DNA of 25,156 bases from an uncultured bacterium (GTDB lineage Bacteria > Cyanobacteriota > Vampirovibrionia > Gastranaerophilales > Gastranaerophilaceae), in assembly GCA_900551915.1 (NCBI GenBank), contig URXT01000028.1, forward strand, positions 1 through 25,156, read 5' to 3'. Both the position numbers and the translations under genes were made by a program. Below are positions 16,822 to 24,180 of the stretch, one piece after another. The notes below the pieces were generated by a model. That model made no database searches and was not told the origin of the DNA. It worked only from the letters and a program-made list of their open reading frames with translations. Every line of letters starts with the position of its first letter. Within the stretch, counting starts at the first letter, position 1.

Positions 16822-17973
16822 TTAATTCTTTTTCATTTTTTTACGCTTAATCAAATCAATAAACGCTTCAATCCTTGTAAGATATCCTGCTTTACCAGTC
16901 TGTTCATCCAGAACAAGCGACAGAATTGGAATATCTTCGTTTTTGCTGACTTTGGGCAGAATATTCTGCGCAACGATTTCAGGCATGCAGGAGAACGGTG
17001 AAATATGTATAACGCCGTCAACTCCGTGTTTTGCAGCATAAACCGTATCGCCGATTGTTTCTATACACTCGCCGCCTATCGCACGTTTCATATAGGGGGA
17101 AGCATATCTCACAGAGCGTGCTCTGTGAGATTCTCTTTTATATAAAAGAGACGGTTTCAGCACATGCTCAAGCCAGTCACCAAACATAATCTGGCGCTGA
17201 ACTTCCACGCCCATATCCCCCAGTTCTTTTTCAATATTCTGGTTCGTGTAAGGGTCGAGAAGTACGAAAAATTCGCCGATTAAATATACAATTGGAACTT
17301 TTTTATCTTTATCAATCGGAATTTTTTTGAAATCCTCAATAACTTGTTTTTTTAGCCTTTTGGCTTGCCATACCGAATTTGTTTCATCAATAATTTGAAG
17401 CCATTTGTTGTAACATTTTTCCGCATCGCCCTTGTTAAGTTCGCGCGGACGCGTGTAAAACAGAAGTCTTTCGGCCATGTCAATCGCAAAAAATTTGTTA
17501 AAACCCAGACTAAAACCTTTGTAATAGCGCCATGGATTTATACAATGAGTAACATGCCAGAAGGCATGTAAAGTTTGTTTCATTTTGCTTTTGTACATGT
17601 CAAAAATTACCAAATCAAATTCATAGCCCATTGATTTTAATGTTTTTTGAGCCATTTTGGTGTAGTTGCCGAGCCTGCAGGAACCCGGAGCCTGAAACAT
17701 CATAAGCGTATTTGCGCCTTTATCTAGCGCCATAATATAATTTGCGAGGTTTAATTTATACGGAAGACAAATTCCTTCAATACTGTTTCTGACACCGATT
17801 TCAAGGGCTTCATTGCTGTTAGGGGGCGGAATTACAACCTTCGCGCCAAGCGATAACAGCAAGGCTTTCAGAGGAATATCAATTCTGCCCATTCTCGGCC
17901 AGGCAATAACCCTGTCTTTGGCGGGAATTGTGTCTTCCATTATTGATTGAAATTCGTTTTCTGTATTTTCCAT
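16822..17973 (-). CDS. 2-hydroxyacyl-CoA dehydratase (HgdB)-like / activase-related protein
   Basis: A 383-residue protein of the family that includes 2-hydroxyglutaryl-CoA dehydratase subunits and the C-terminal part of large CoA-enzyme activases. Seen: EGICLPYK with C69, PGSCRLGNY with C99, and SPFSCMPE with C329, a spacing suited to holding a [4Fe-4S] cluster. The C-terminal signature DEQTGKAGYLTRIEAFIDL recurs almost unchanged in the DUF2229 protein two genes upstream. ATG at 17973 has AGGA eight bases upstream; 22 bases from the PHP gene. Two perfect palindromes lie inside its coding sequence (17107-17151). Members act as electron-rich reductases or dehydratases, normally with an ASKHA ATPase that is absent here. 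Substrate unknown. Confidence 0.75.
   Translation of the reverse strand: MENTENEFQSIMEDTIPAKDRVIAWPRMGRIDIPLKALLLSLGAKVVIPPPNSNEALEIGVRNSIEGICLPYKLNLANYIMALDKGANTLMMFQAPGSCRLGNYTKMAQKTLKSMGYEFDLVIFDMYKSKMKQTLHAFWHVTHCINPWRYYKGFSLGFNKFFAIDMAERLLFYTRPRELNKGDAEKCYNKWLQIIDETNSVWQAKRLKKQVIEDFKKIPIDKDKKVPIVYLIGEFFVLLDPYTNQNIEKELGDMGVEVQRQIMFGDWLEHVLKPSLLYKRESHRARSVRYASPYMKRAIGGECIETIGDTVYAAKHGVDGVIHISPFSCMPEIVAQNILPKVSKNEDIPILSLVLDEQTGKAGYLTRIEAFIDLIKRKKMKKN
17107..17151. repeat. Two adjacent palindromes inside the HgdB-like gene
   Basis: 17107-17130 is a perfect inverted repeat with 11-base arms (TCTCACAGAGC and its complement) around GT. One base later, 17132-17151 is a perfect 20-base palindrome, TCTCTTTTATATAAAAGAGA. 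Both begin TCTC and end GAGA. They encode the stretch YKRESHRARSVR without breaking the frame. Confidence 0.8.
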
Positions 17974-17995
17974 ATTGTTAATCCTAGCACATAAG

Positions 17996-19048
17996 TTATT
18001 TCACGCAAATCGGGTTTGAATAAATCCAGGGGCGATTTTTATAATAAGCTTCAAAGCGATATTTACCCGGAATTTGAAGTTTTGTACGGAATTGGTCTGA
18101 GCATTCCCGAAAAACCAGTTCGCCGTTTCTGAAAACTTTTATTTCTGCTGATTTTGGAACTTTTATTGTCAAATACGTGTTTTCACTCAAGGTTATTTCA
18201 TCACCGCAAAAGGCTTTTGAAATTGCGTTTGAAGCATAAAACTCCGGAAAGTTTTTTGTATTATTAAGTTTCTGATTAATAATAATATTTGAACCTTTTT
18301 TAATAGCACTGAAAATAGCCGTTTTTGCTTCTTCAAAATCCTTTGTAAGCGGATTTTCTAACAAAATTATGTTGTTCAAAGTTTTGAAACAGCATTCGTA
18401 AGGAAAAATTTTAAGAGGAATTAAGTATTTAGAAATCTTCAAAGCATGCGCGTCCACGCCGCCAATTGCCGGAATAATTTCGGAATTACTGTTATTCAAT
18501 TCATCCCACCACTTAAGAGTTTCGCCGGAAGGTCCTTTGATAATATTGTGTCTGAAAAAATAAGCATACGCGATTTTGAAAATATTTGTTTCGTCGTAAT
18601 TGTCCGCCCAATCCGAAAACCAGTTCCAGATTTCAATGCCATCGATTTTTATGGATTTATCGAGCCACTTGATAGGCTTTGCTTTGTTTTTTCTAAGGTC
18701 CGACTCATCCGGGTGCGCGGCAAATCCAAATCCGCCAAGGTTTCTTACTTTCTGAACATAAATTTCCGGATTCTCAGAAGGCTTGATAACTTCACCAATG
18801 CCAAAAGCCAGATAATGATTGTCATACGGCGGTGAAATTTCTTCACCCTTCAGAACATAAATTCCGCTGTAAATTCCCTCCTGAATATCAAGATTGTTGT
18901 GGTCGGTTACGACAATCCATGAAAGTCCGGCTTTTTTAGCGGCTGAAACAATTTCCAAAATATCTCCGGTGCCGTCTGAAAAGGTCGAATGAATATGGAT
19001 TGCACCGCGATATTGATATGGTTTGGTTTTAGAGAAATTATCTTCCAT
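17996..19048 (-). CDS. PHP-domain metal-dependent phosphoesterase
   Basis: A 350-residue protein of the polymerase-and-histidinol-phosphatase fold, a multi-metal phosphoesterase. Metal-ligand motifs in order: AIHIHSTFSDGT (H18, H20, D25), VVTDHNN (D49, H50), LKGEEIS, FAAHPDE and GGVDAHA. After the catalytic domain, about 70 C-terminal residues (from ENTYLTIKVPKSAEIKVF to the end) form a beta-rich domain seen in CehA/McbA-like PHP proteins. No signal peptide. ATG at 19048 has only a weak GAG upstream but lies 9 bases from the preceding stop, so coupling is likely. It sits between the DUF2229 and HgdB-like genes, an unexpected partner for an Fe-S activase system. Substrate unknown. Confidence 0.85.
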   Translation of the reverse strand: MEDNFSKTKPYQYRGAIHIHSTFSDGTGDILEIVSAAKKAGLSWIVVTDHNNLDIQEGIYSGIYVLKGEEISPPYDNHYLAFGIGEVIKPSENPEIYVQKVRNLGGFGFAAHPDESDLRKNKAKPIKWLDKSIKIDGIEIWNWFSDWADNYDETNIFKIAYAYFFRHNIIKGPSGETLKWWDELNNSNSEIIPAIGGVDAHALKISKYLIPLKIFPYECCFKTLNNIILLENPLTKDFEEAKTAIFSAIKKGSNIIINQKLNNTKNFPEFYASNAISKAFCGDEITLSENTYLTIKVPKSAEIKVFRNGELVFRECSDQFRTKLQIPGKYRFEAYYKNRPWIYSNPICVK

Positions 19049-19057
19049 AAGCTCAAA

Positions 19058-20137
19058 CTATTTTGCAGAACCTGTTAAAATTTTGGACTCTCTTAGTTTA
19101 ACAACATCCGCAGATGCGATATTATCTGAATTTTTCACAAACTGACGGCGTTTCTTTCGCATAAGCATATCAACAAAGGCTTCCAGACGGGTTACAAACC
19201 CTGCTTCGCCGGTATGTTCGTCAATTGTCAGATGAATAAGCGGCATGCCTTTTTCTTTGCAGTGATAAGACATTTCATCCACCATTAACGAGTCAGGCCC
19301 GCAGCCAAAAGCAGAAAGCGCCACAATTCCGTCAACTTTATTATTCAAAAGGTAATATGCGGCAGTTCCGGTGAGTTCAAGCTCGTTTGCCCAGTATTGG
19401 ATTTCGCCAAGTTCGCGGATTGAAGAAATTGCACGCTCATGAGAAACATCTAATGATGTATAAACTTTCACATCCATTTTCTCTAACTTTTTGATTATAT
19501 TCATAGAAATCCGCTCGTCAAAAAGGTTGTAACCATGCCCCATAATAACAACCGAAAGCGGTTTGACAATATCAACGGATTTTTTAACAAATTTACCGCT
19601 CAAAGCATTTTCAAGAGCGTCTTTGTAAGGAATTCCAGACTGTGTCATTTCCAGAAAATCATTATACATTTTCCATCCAGCTTTGGCAGCAGCTTTGACC
19701 CTTTCAGAATCTGTTATTCCGCATGCTTCTGCTGTTTGCATGCAAAAGTCATGAAATCCGATATTCTCTGTTTTGTCGAGCGTCGGCTCAATCATTGTAA
19801 AAGGTTTGTTTATAACATTTCTTATAATCTCAGGCAAGCCTCTGATTTTACTGCAATTATTTATCTTAAAACCCGTAGATTGCAGTGAAGGCACAAAAAT
19901 AACATCACAGCCTTTATTTAAAAGATTTACCACATGACCTGTGAAAACCTTTATTGGAAGGCAGGTGTCTGAAACAACGTAACTGCTGCCTTCATTAATA
20001 ATTTTTGTTGTGGTTTTGTCGGAAAGCACAACCTCAATTCCTAGTGCTGTAAAAAAACCGTAATAAAACGGATAATTATTATAATAAGAGATGGCGCGGG
20101 GAATTCCAACTTTCTTATGTAAAAGCATTTCTTCCAT
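19058..20137 (-). CDS. DUF2229 CoA-enzyme-activase-related protein
   Basis: A 359-residue protein matching the DUF2229 part of 2-hydroxyacyl-CoA dehydratase activase proteins: it opens VGIPRAISYYNNYPFYYGFF, with SDTCLPIKVFTGH (C59), NNCSKIRGLPE (C95) and SAFGCGPDS (C279). The signature DEHTGEAGFVTRLEAFVDM near the C-terminus parallels that of the HgdB-like protein in the same operon. The last 30 residues are poorly conserved in look. ATG at 20137 gives the longest form; ATG at 20128 (MLLHKKVGIP) has GGAAGA close upstream and is equally possible. First gene of a three-gene operon. Related domains occur in anaerobic plasmalogen/ether-lipid enzymes (PlsA/GeR), but function here is open. Confidence 0.75.
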   Translation of the reverse strand: MEEMLLHKKVGIPRAISYYNNYPFYYGFFTALGIEVVLSDKTTTKIINEGSSYVVSDTCLPIKVFTGHVVNLLNKGCDVIFVPSLQSTGFKINNCSKIRGLPEIIRNVINKPFTMIEPTLDKTENIGFHDFCMQTAEACGITDSERVKAAAKAGWKMYNDFLEMTQSGIPYKDALENALSGKFVKKSVDIVKPLSVVIMGHGYNLFDERISMNIIKKLEKMDVKVYTSLDVSHERAISSIRELGEIQYWANELELTGTAAYYLLNNKVDGIVALSAFGCGPDSLMVDEMSYHCKEKGMPLIHLTIDEHTGEAGFVTRLEAFVDMLMRKKRRQFVKNSDNIASADVVKLRESKILTGSAK

Positions 20138-20187
20138 GACTAAATTATTAAATCACCTTAAATTTAATACTACAATCTACGTAATTA

Positions 20188-20217
20188 AGTATACAACAAG
20201 TCAAAAAAATAAATCAA
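20188..20217 (-). promoter_or_regulatory. Sigma70-like promoter for the DUF2229-PHP-HgdB operon
   Basis: On the minus strand TTGATT (20217-20212) and TATACT (20193-20188) with an 18-base spacer. The leader would be about 44 bases. It is divergent from the Lrp-family gene promoter 35 bases away, so the Lrp-like regulator could act on both; that is inference. Confidence 0.5.
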
Positions 20218-20252
20218 ATTTTTATTAAAAATATTTCAAAAATCAAGAAAAC

Positions 20253-20281
20253 TTTATTAAATTTAAGATTTGGAGTATAAT
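20253..20281 (+). promoter_or_regulatory. Candidate promoter for the Lrp-family operon
   Basis: A perfect TATAAT (20276-20281) with a weak -35 TTTATT (20253-20258) 17 bases upstream. A weak -35 fits an activator- or autoregulated promoter. AGGAG (20299-20303) then lies six bases before the ATG. Confidence 0.5.
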
Positions 20282-20309
20282 TTAGAATAAGATTTGACAG
20301 GAGAAACTT

Positions 20310-20792
20310 ATGAGAGAAGAGTTGCTTTCATTATTAGAAAAAAACAGCCGTATTGATTTTTCAGAACTTGCAATAATGCTCGGCGCAAAAGAGGAAGAGG
20401 TTTTAGCTGAAATTAGCGCGCTTGAAAAAGAAGGCATTATATGCGGTTACCACACACTTATAAATTGGGAAAAAACCTCAATAGAAAAGGTTACTGCATT
20501 AATTGAAGTTAAAGTTACCCCCCAGCGCGGGCAGGGATTTGACAAAATCGCGGAAAGAATTTACAAATACCCTGAAGTTCATGCAGTTTATTTGATTTCC
20601 GGCGGATATGACCTGCTTGTAACTTTGGAAGAAAAAACTTTAAAAGAAATTGCAGCATTTGTATCAGATAAGCTGTCGACTCTCGAGAGCGTTTTGAGTA
20701 CGGCAACGCATTTTATCCTGAAAAAATACAAAGACCATGGCACGATTTTCAATGAAGAAAATCGTGATGAAAGAGAGGTCATTACCCCATGA
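20310..20792 (+). CDS. Lrp/AsnC-family transcriptional regulator
   Basis: A 160-residue DNA-binding regulator. Residues 1 to about 55 form the winged helix-turn-helix (SRIDFSELAIMLGAKEEEVLAEISALEKEGIICGYH). From about 60 on is the RAM/ligand-binding domain with VTALIEVKVTPQRGQGFDKI, VHAVYLISGGYDLLV and the closing beta strand STATHFILKKYKDHG. Members usually sense amino acids and form dimers to octamers. The stop overlaps the aminotransferase start as ATGA, a common pairing in which the regulator controls the adjacent aminotransferase. AGGAG precedes the ATG. A 15-residue polar tail (IFNEENRDEREVITP) extends past the usual end. Confidence 0.9.
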   Translation: MREELLSLLEKNSRIDFSELAIMLGAKEEEVLAEISALEKEGIICGYHTLINWEKTSIEKVTALIEVKVTPQRGQGFDKIAERIYKYPEVHAVYLISGGYDLLVTLEEKTLKEIAAFVSDKLSTLESVLSTATHFILKKYKDHGTIFNEENRDEREVITP

Positions 20793-21955
20793 GGAATTTC
20801 ATATCTGACAAAACTGCTTCAATAAAACCCTCAGGCATCAGAAAGTTTTTCGATATCGTAAACGAAATGAAAGATGCAATTTCGCTTGGTGTCGGCGAAC
20901 CTGATTTTGACACTCCATGGCACATCAGAGATGAAGGAATTTACGCACTTGAACGCGGAAGAACTTTTTATACTTCAAACTCAGGATTAAAAGACCTTAG
21001 ACAAGAGATTTCAAACTATTTAAAAAGAACACAAAATATCGAATATAACTCTGCAAAAGAAATTCTTGTAACTGTCGGCGGCTCGGAAGCAATTGATATC
21101 GGACTTCGTGCGGTTATAAATCCGGGGGATGAAGTTATAATACCTCAGCCGTCTTATGTTTCTTATGAACCCTGTGCTGTTCTTGCAGGAGCAAAACCTG
21201 TAATAATAAATCTGAAGGCAGAAAACGATTTCAGGTTAAAGCCGGAAGAGCTTCTTGCCGCAATTACAGATAAAACAAAAGTTTTAATTTTACCTTATCC
21301 GAACAATCCCACAGGCGCAATCATGGAACAAAAAGATTTGGAGGATATTGCGAAAATAGTTATAGAGAAAGATATTCTCGTTATGTCGGATGAAATCTAT
21401 TCGGCTTTGACTTACAAAGAAAAACATGTTTCAATCGCGTCATTGCGCGGGATGAAAGAAAGAACCATTTTAATTAACGGATTTTCAAAAGCCTATGCAA
21501 TGACCGGCTGGCGATTAGGTTACGCCTGCGCGCCAAAAGAAATAATTCAGCAGATGACAAAAATTCACCAGTTTGCAATTATGTGCGCGCCGACAACAAG
21601 CCAGTATGCAGCGATTGAAGCACTGAAAAACGGCGATGACGATGTAGAAACAATGCGTCAGGCTTACAATCAAAGACGCCGCTTTCTACTACATGCCTTC
21701 AAAGAAATCGGTTTGGAATGTTTTGAACCTTTCGGGGCATTTTATGTTTTCCCGAGTATAAAAGAGTTCAACATGACAAGCGAAGAGTTTGCAACAAGAT
21801 TTCTTAAAGAAGAAAAAGTTGCAGTTGTTCCGGGAACGGCATTTGGAGCCTGCGGCGAAGGCTATTTAAGAATCTCTTACGCATATTCCATCGAAAACCT
21901 GAAAATCGCAATTGAAAGACTGAAAATTTTTGTCGAAAGACTTAGAGGTTGTTAA
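20789..21955 (+). CDS. PLP-dependent class I/II aminotransferase
   Basis: A fold-type I aminotransferase of 388 residues. Landmarks: GVGEPDFDTP (34-43), YTSNSGLKDLR (61-71), PYPNNPTGA (169-177), SDEIYSALTY (200-209), the lysine K234 that binds PLP in GFSKAYAMTGWRLGY, and the substrate-carboxylate arginine in GYLRISYAYS. The family covers aspartate, aromatic and N-acetyl-diaminopimelate aminotransferases (PatA/AspC-like); the substrate cannot be set by eye. The ATG overlaps the Lrp stop by four bases, with AGAGG about ten bases upstream, so translation is likely coupled. Confidence 0.9.
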   Translation: MRNFISDKTASIKPSGIRKFFDIVNEMKDAISLGVGEPDFDTPWHIRDEGIYALERGRTFYTSNSGLKDLRQEISNYLKRTQNIEYNSAKEILVTVGGSEAIDIGLRAVINPGDEVIIPQPSYVSYEPCAVLAGAKPVIINLKAENDFRLKPEELLAAITDKTKVLILPYPNNPTGAIMEQKDLEDIAKIVIEKDILVMSDEIYSALTYKEKHVSIASLRGMKERTILINGFSKAYAMTGWRLGYACAPKEIIQQMTKIHQFAIMCAPTTSQYAAIEALKNGDDDVETMRQAYNQRRRFLLHAFKEIGLECFEPFGAFYVFPSIKEFNMTSEEFATRFLKEEKVAVVPGTAFGACGEGYLRISYAYSIENLKIAIERLKIFVERLRGC

Positions 21956-22006
21956 TTATTAGTCAAAAATCTTTTATTATTTAAAACCAAATATGGGGAG
22001 AATTAA

Positions 22007-22561
22007 ATGAGTGAAAAAGAAAAAATGATTGCAGGCGAGATTTATAATCCGGCAGACGCGGAATTATATTATGAAAGAATTAAAGTAAAAACCTTGTGCC
22101 AAAAATATAATCAGCTAAACCCTTCCGATACCGAAACCCGTAAGAAAACTCTCAAACAAATATTTGGTAAAACAGGTGAAAATCCGTATATAGAACCTGC
22201 ATTTTTCTGTGATTACGGCTACAATATCGAAGTCGGGGATAACTTCTACTCTAACCACAATCTTGTAATTTTGGACTGTGCAAAAGTTAAAATAGGCAGC
22301 AATGTTTGTATAGGCCCAAACTGCGGGATTTACACGGCCTGCCACCCCGTTAACAGCAAAGAAAGAACTGACGGCATCGAATATGCGAAACCTGTTACAA
22401 TAGGAAACAGCGTTTGGCTGGGCGGCAACGTATGCATAATGCCAGGTGTCACAATCGGCGATAATACTGTTATTGGCGCCGGAAGCGTTGTGACAAAGGA
22501 TATTCCGTCAGGAGTTGTTGCAGTTGGAAACCCATGCAGGCCAATAAAGAAGGCAGATTAA
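22007..22561 (+). CDS. Hexapeptide-repeat sugar O-acetyltransferase (Maa/LacA type)
   Basis: A 184-residue trimeric left-handed beta-helix acetyltransferase that moves acetyl from acetyl-CoA to a sugar hydroxyl. The N-terminal Mac domain (MIAGEIYNPADAELYYERIK) is typical of maltose/galactoside acetyltransferases. Hexapeptide repeats follow (IEVGDNF, VKIGSNVCIGPN, VTIGNSVWLGGN, VTIGDNTVIGAGSVV). The catalytic histidine is H113 in TACHPVN. GGGGAG lies six bases before the ATG. It starts 51 bases after the aminotransferase in the same direction. It may detoxify sugars or decorate the polysaccharide; no evidence separates these. A small frame overlaps its last 28 bases. Confidence 0.9.
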   Translation: MSEKEKMIAGEIYNPADAELYYERIKVKTLCQKYNQLNPSDTETRKKTLKQIFGKTGENPYIEPAFFCDYGYNIEVGDNFYSNHNLVILDCAKVKIGSNVCIGPNCGIYTACHPVNSKERTDGIEYAKPVTIGNSVWLGGNVCIMPGVTIGDNTVIGAGSVVTKDIPSGVVAVGNPCRPIKKAD

Positions 22562-22659
22562 ATTACCCTGAAGATTATATAAAAGCAGGATTTATCTTAT
22601 ATCAGTCCGGGCAAAACTTTGAGAAGGCTTTGCTGAAATTACACGGTGAAGCTTTGTAG
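22534..22659 (+). CDS. Possible small ORF or gene remnant overlapping the acetyltransferase end
   Basis: A 41-codon frame starting ATG at 22534 inside the acetyltransferase gene, in another frame, and running through most of the gap to TAG at 22659. The product contains DYIKAGFILYQSGQNFEKAL, which reads like an amphipathic helix pair, and its codons look like those of neighbouring genes. A GGA eight bases upstream is a poor SD. I do not recognise it. It may be a real small protein, the tail of a decayed gene, or chance. Confidence 0.3.
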   Translation: MQANKEGRLNYPEDYIKAGFILYQSGQNFEKALLKLHGEAL

Positions 22660-22679
22660 AACTGATATGAGGTATTAAT

Positions 22680-23654
22680 ATGACTGAAAAAATTAATCTT
22701 TCAAGCGAAGTAAAAGAATTTATCGAACGCATTGAGGCAGCAGGCGCCAAACCGCTTTATGAAATGACAGCAGAAGAAGCAAGGGAATTTTTATCAGAAC
22801 TTCAGAAAAAAGATTTCATTGACATTGAAGCTGAACTTAAAGACATCACCATTTTAACTGAATATGCAGGTGAAGTCAGCGTAAGAATTGCAAAGCCCAA
22901 AAAGAATTCCGGCGAAAAACTTCCCGCAATAATTTATGCGCACGGCGGCGGATGGGTAATGGGCGATAAAGAAGTTTTTGGAACTTTAATAAAAAAACTC
23001 GCAATTGAAACAAATTCCGCTGTATTTTTTGTAGAATATTCTCGTTCTCCAAAAGCCAAATACCCTACTGCACTTAACGAAATTTACGGAGTTATGGATT
23101 ATGTTTACTACAATCCTCAAGAATTTAACATAGATAACGAAAAAATGGCTATTGCAGGTGACAGCGCCGGTGCAAATATGGCGGCGGCAACAATAATAAG
23201 AGCAAAACTTAGCAGTGGTCCACAAATGAAAGCGCAGGTATTATATTATCCGGTTTGCGATGCTTCAATGAAGACAAACTCCTATAATGAATTCAAAAAC
23301 GGTCCATGGCTTACGAAAAAAGCAATGGAATATTTCTTTGAGGCGTATCTGCCTGATGAAAGGCTCCGTGATGACAAGTATATTTCAATATTAAAAGCTC
23401 CGATTGAAGATTTGAAAGGTTTGCCGCCTGCAATAATAATTACGGCAGAAAACGATGTTTTGCGAGATGAAGGCGAAGAATACGCACGCCGGCTTGATGA
23501 AGCAGGCGTTGAAGTGATAAATTTCCGTGTAAACGGCACAATTCATGATTTCATGATGTTAAACGCCCTTCAAAACACCTGTCAGACAAAATCTGTTTTG
23601 AGATTAACGTCAGCCTTGCTGAAAGAAATTTTTAACAAACAAAAGCCGGATTAA
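22680..23654 (+). CDS. Alpha/beta hydrolase of the hormone-sensitive-lipase (HSL) family
   Basis: A 324-residue esterase/lipase-like hydrolase. The oxyanion motif HGGGW is at 88-92, the nucleophile S162 lies in GDSAG (160-164), the acid is probably D259 in AENDVLRDE, and the base is H289 in GTIHDFMM. An N-terminal helical cap (1-60) is usual for HSL enzymes. No signal peptide, so cytoplasmic. GAGG lies eight bases before the ATG. Last gene of the rightward run; its TAA stop is exactly the loop of the terminator hairpin. Natural substrate unknown; short acyl esters are typical of the family. Confidence 0.9.
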   Translation: MTEKINLSSEVKEFIERIEAAGAKPLYEMTAEEAREFLSELQKKDFIDIEAELKDITILTEYAGEVSVRIAKPKKNSGEKLPAIIYAHGGGWVMGDKEVFGTLIKKLAIETNSAVFFVEYSRSPKAKYPTALNEIYGVMDYVYYNPQEFNIDNEKMAIAGDSAGANMAAATIIRAKLSSGPQMKAQVLYYPVCDASMKTNSYNEFKNGPWLTKKAMEYFFEAYLPDERLRDDKYISILKAPIEDLKGLPPAIIITAENDVLRDEGEEYARRLDEAGVEVINFRVNGTIHDFMMLNALQNTCQTKSVLRLTSALLKEIFNKQKPD

Positions 23655-23669
23655 ATCCGGCTTTTGTTT
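23637..23669. terminator. Bidirectional intrinsic terminator
   Basis: A perfect 15-base stem: AAACAAAAGCCGGAT (23637-23651) and its complement (23655-23669) around a three-base loop TAA, which is the hydrolase stop codon. The msrB stop (23670-23668) overlaps the other arm. Works for both converging genes. Confidence 0.9.
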
Positions 23670-24114
23670 AATGAAAAAATGAGAGATATTCTCCATAACC
23701 TTCTTTTACCAAATCTTCTTTTGACACAAATTTAAGTGCGGCGCCGTTTATGCAGTAGCGCATACCGCCGGCCTCTTTCGGTCCGTCATTGAAAAGATGT
23801 CCGAGATGAGAATTGCCAAACTTACTCCTGACCTCAACAAATTTAAATCCGCAAATATTATGAGTAAATTCTCTAACTGCATCATCGCTTATTGTTGCAG
23901 AAAAAGAAGGCCAGCCACAGTTAGTAAAAAGCTTACATCGTGATGAAAAAAGCGGTTCTTTTGTCACAATATCAACATAAATTCCCTCGTTATAATTGCG
24001 GTTGTGGATACTTGAGAACGGCTTTTCTTCCGCATTGCACTGAGTAACTCTGTATGAAATTTCATCTAACATCTTGACTAAAACTTCATCAGACGGTTTT
24101 CTGTAAATCTTCAT
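23668..24114 (-). CDS. msrB: Peptide-methionine (R)-S-oxide reductase
   Basis: Repairs oxidised methionine (R-sulfoxide) in proteins, cytoplasmic here because no signal peptide is seen. Motifs: GIYVDIVTKEPLFSS (44-58), CGWPSF with C66 as the likely resolving cysteine, EVRSKFGNSHLGHLFNDGP, and RYCINGAALKF with catalytic C121. The paired CxxC zinc motifs of the zinc-binding MsrB subgroup are absent, so it belongs to the zinc-free type. 148 residues is normal for a stand-alone domain. ATG at 24114 has AAGGAG upstream. Convergent with the hydrolase gene and sharing its terminator. Confidence 0.95.
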   Translation of the reverse strand: MKIYRKPSDEVLVKMLDEISYRVTQCNAEEKPFSSIHNRNYNEGIYVDIVTKEPLFSSRCKLFTNCGWPSFSATISDDAVREFTHNICGFKFVEVRSKFGNSHLGHLFNDGPKEAGGMRYCINGAALKFVSKEDLVKEGYGEYLSFFH

Positions 24115-24136
24115 TGGAAATTCTCCTTATTAAAGG

Positions 24137-24164
24137 ATTATATTTCCTGAACCTTCAATAAAAA
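24137..24164 (-). promoter_or_regulatory. Candidate msrB promoter
   Basis: A perfect TATAAT on the minus strand (24142-24137), with a weak -35 TTTTTA (24164-24159) 16 bases upstream. It lies in the 66-base gap after the prepilin gene, where no terminator hairpin is evident, so read-through from the prepilin gene is also possible. Confidence 0.4.
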
Positions 24165-24180
24165 TTACCCTGGCTGGCAG

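Noticed and set aside
17107..17151. Palindromes in the HgdB-like gene as ends of an inserted element
   Set aside because: The reading frame and family-like sequence continue smoothly on both sides, and there is no target duplication or truncated domain.
24115..24180. Terminator after the prepilin gene
   Set aside because: The CTGCCAGCCAG stretch before TAATTTTT does not form a stable stem by eye.
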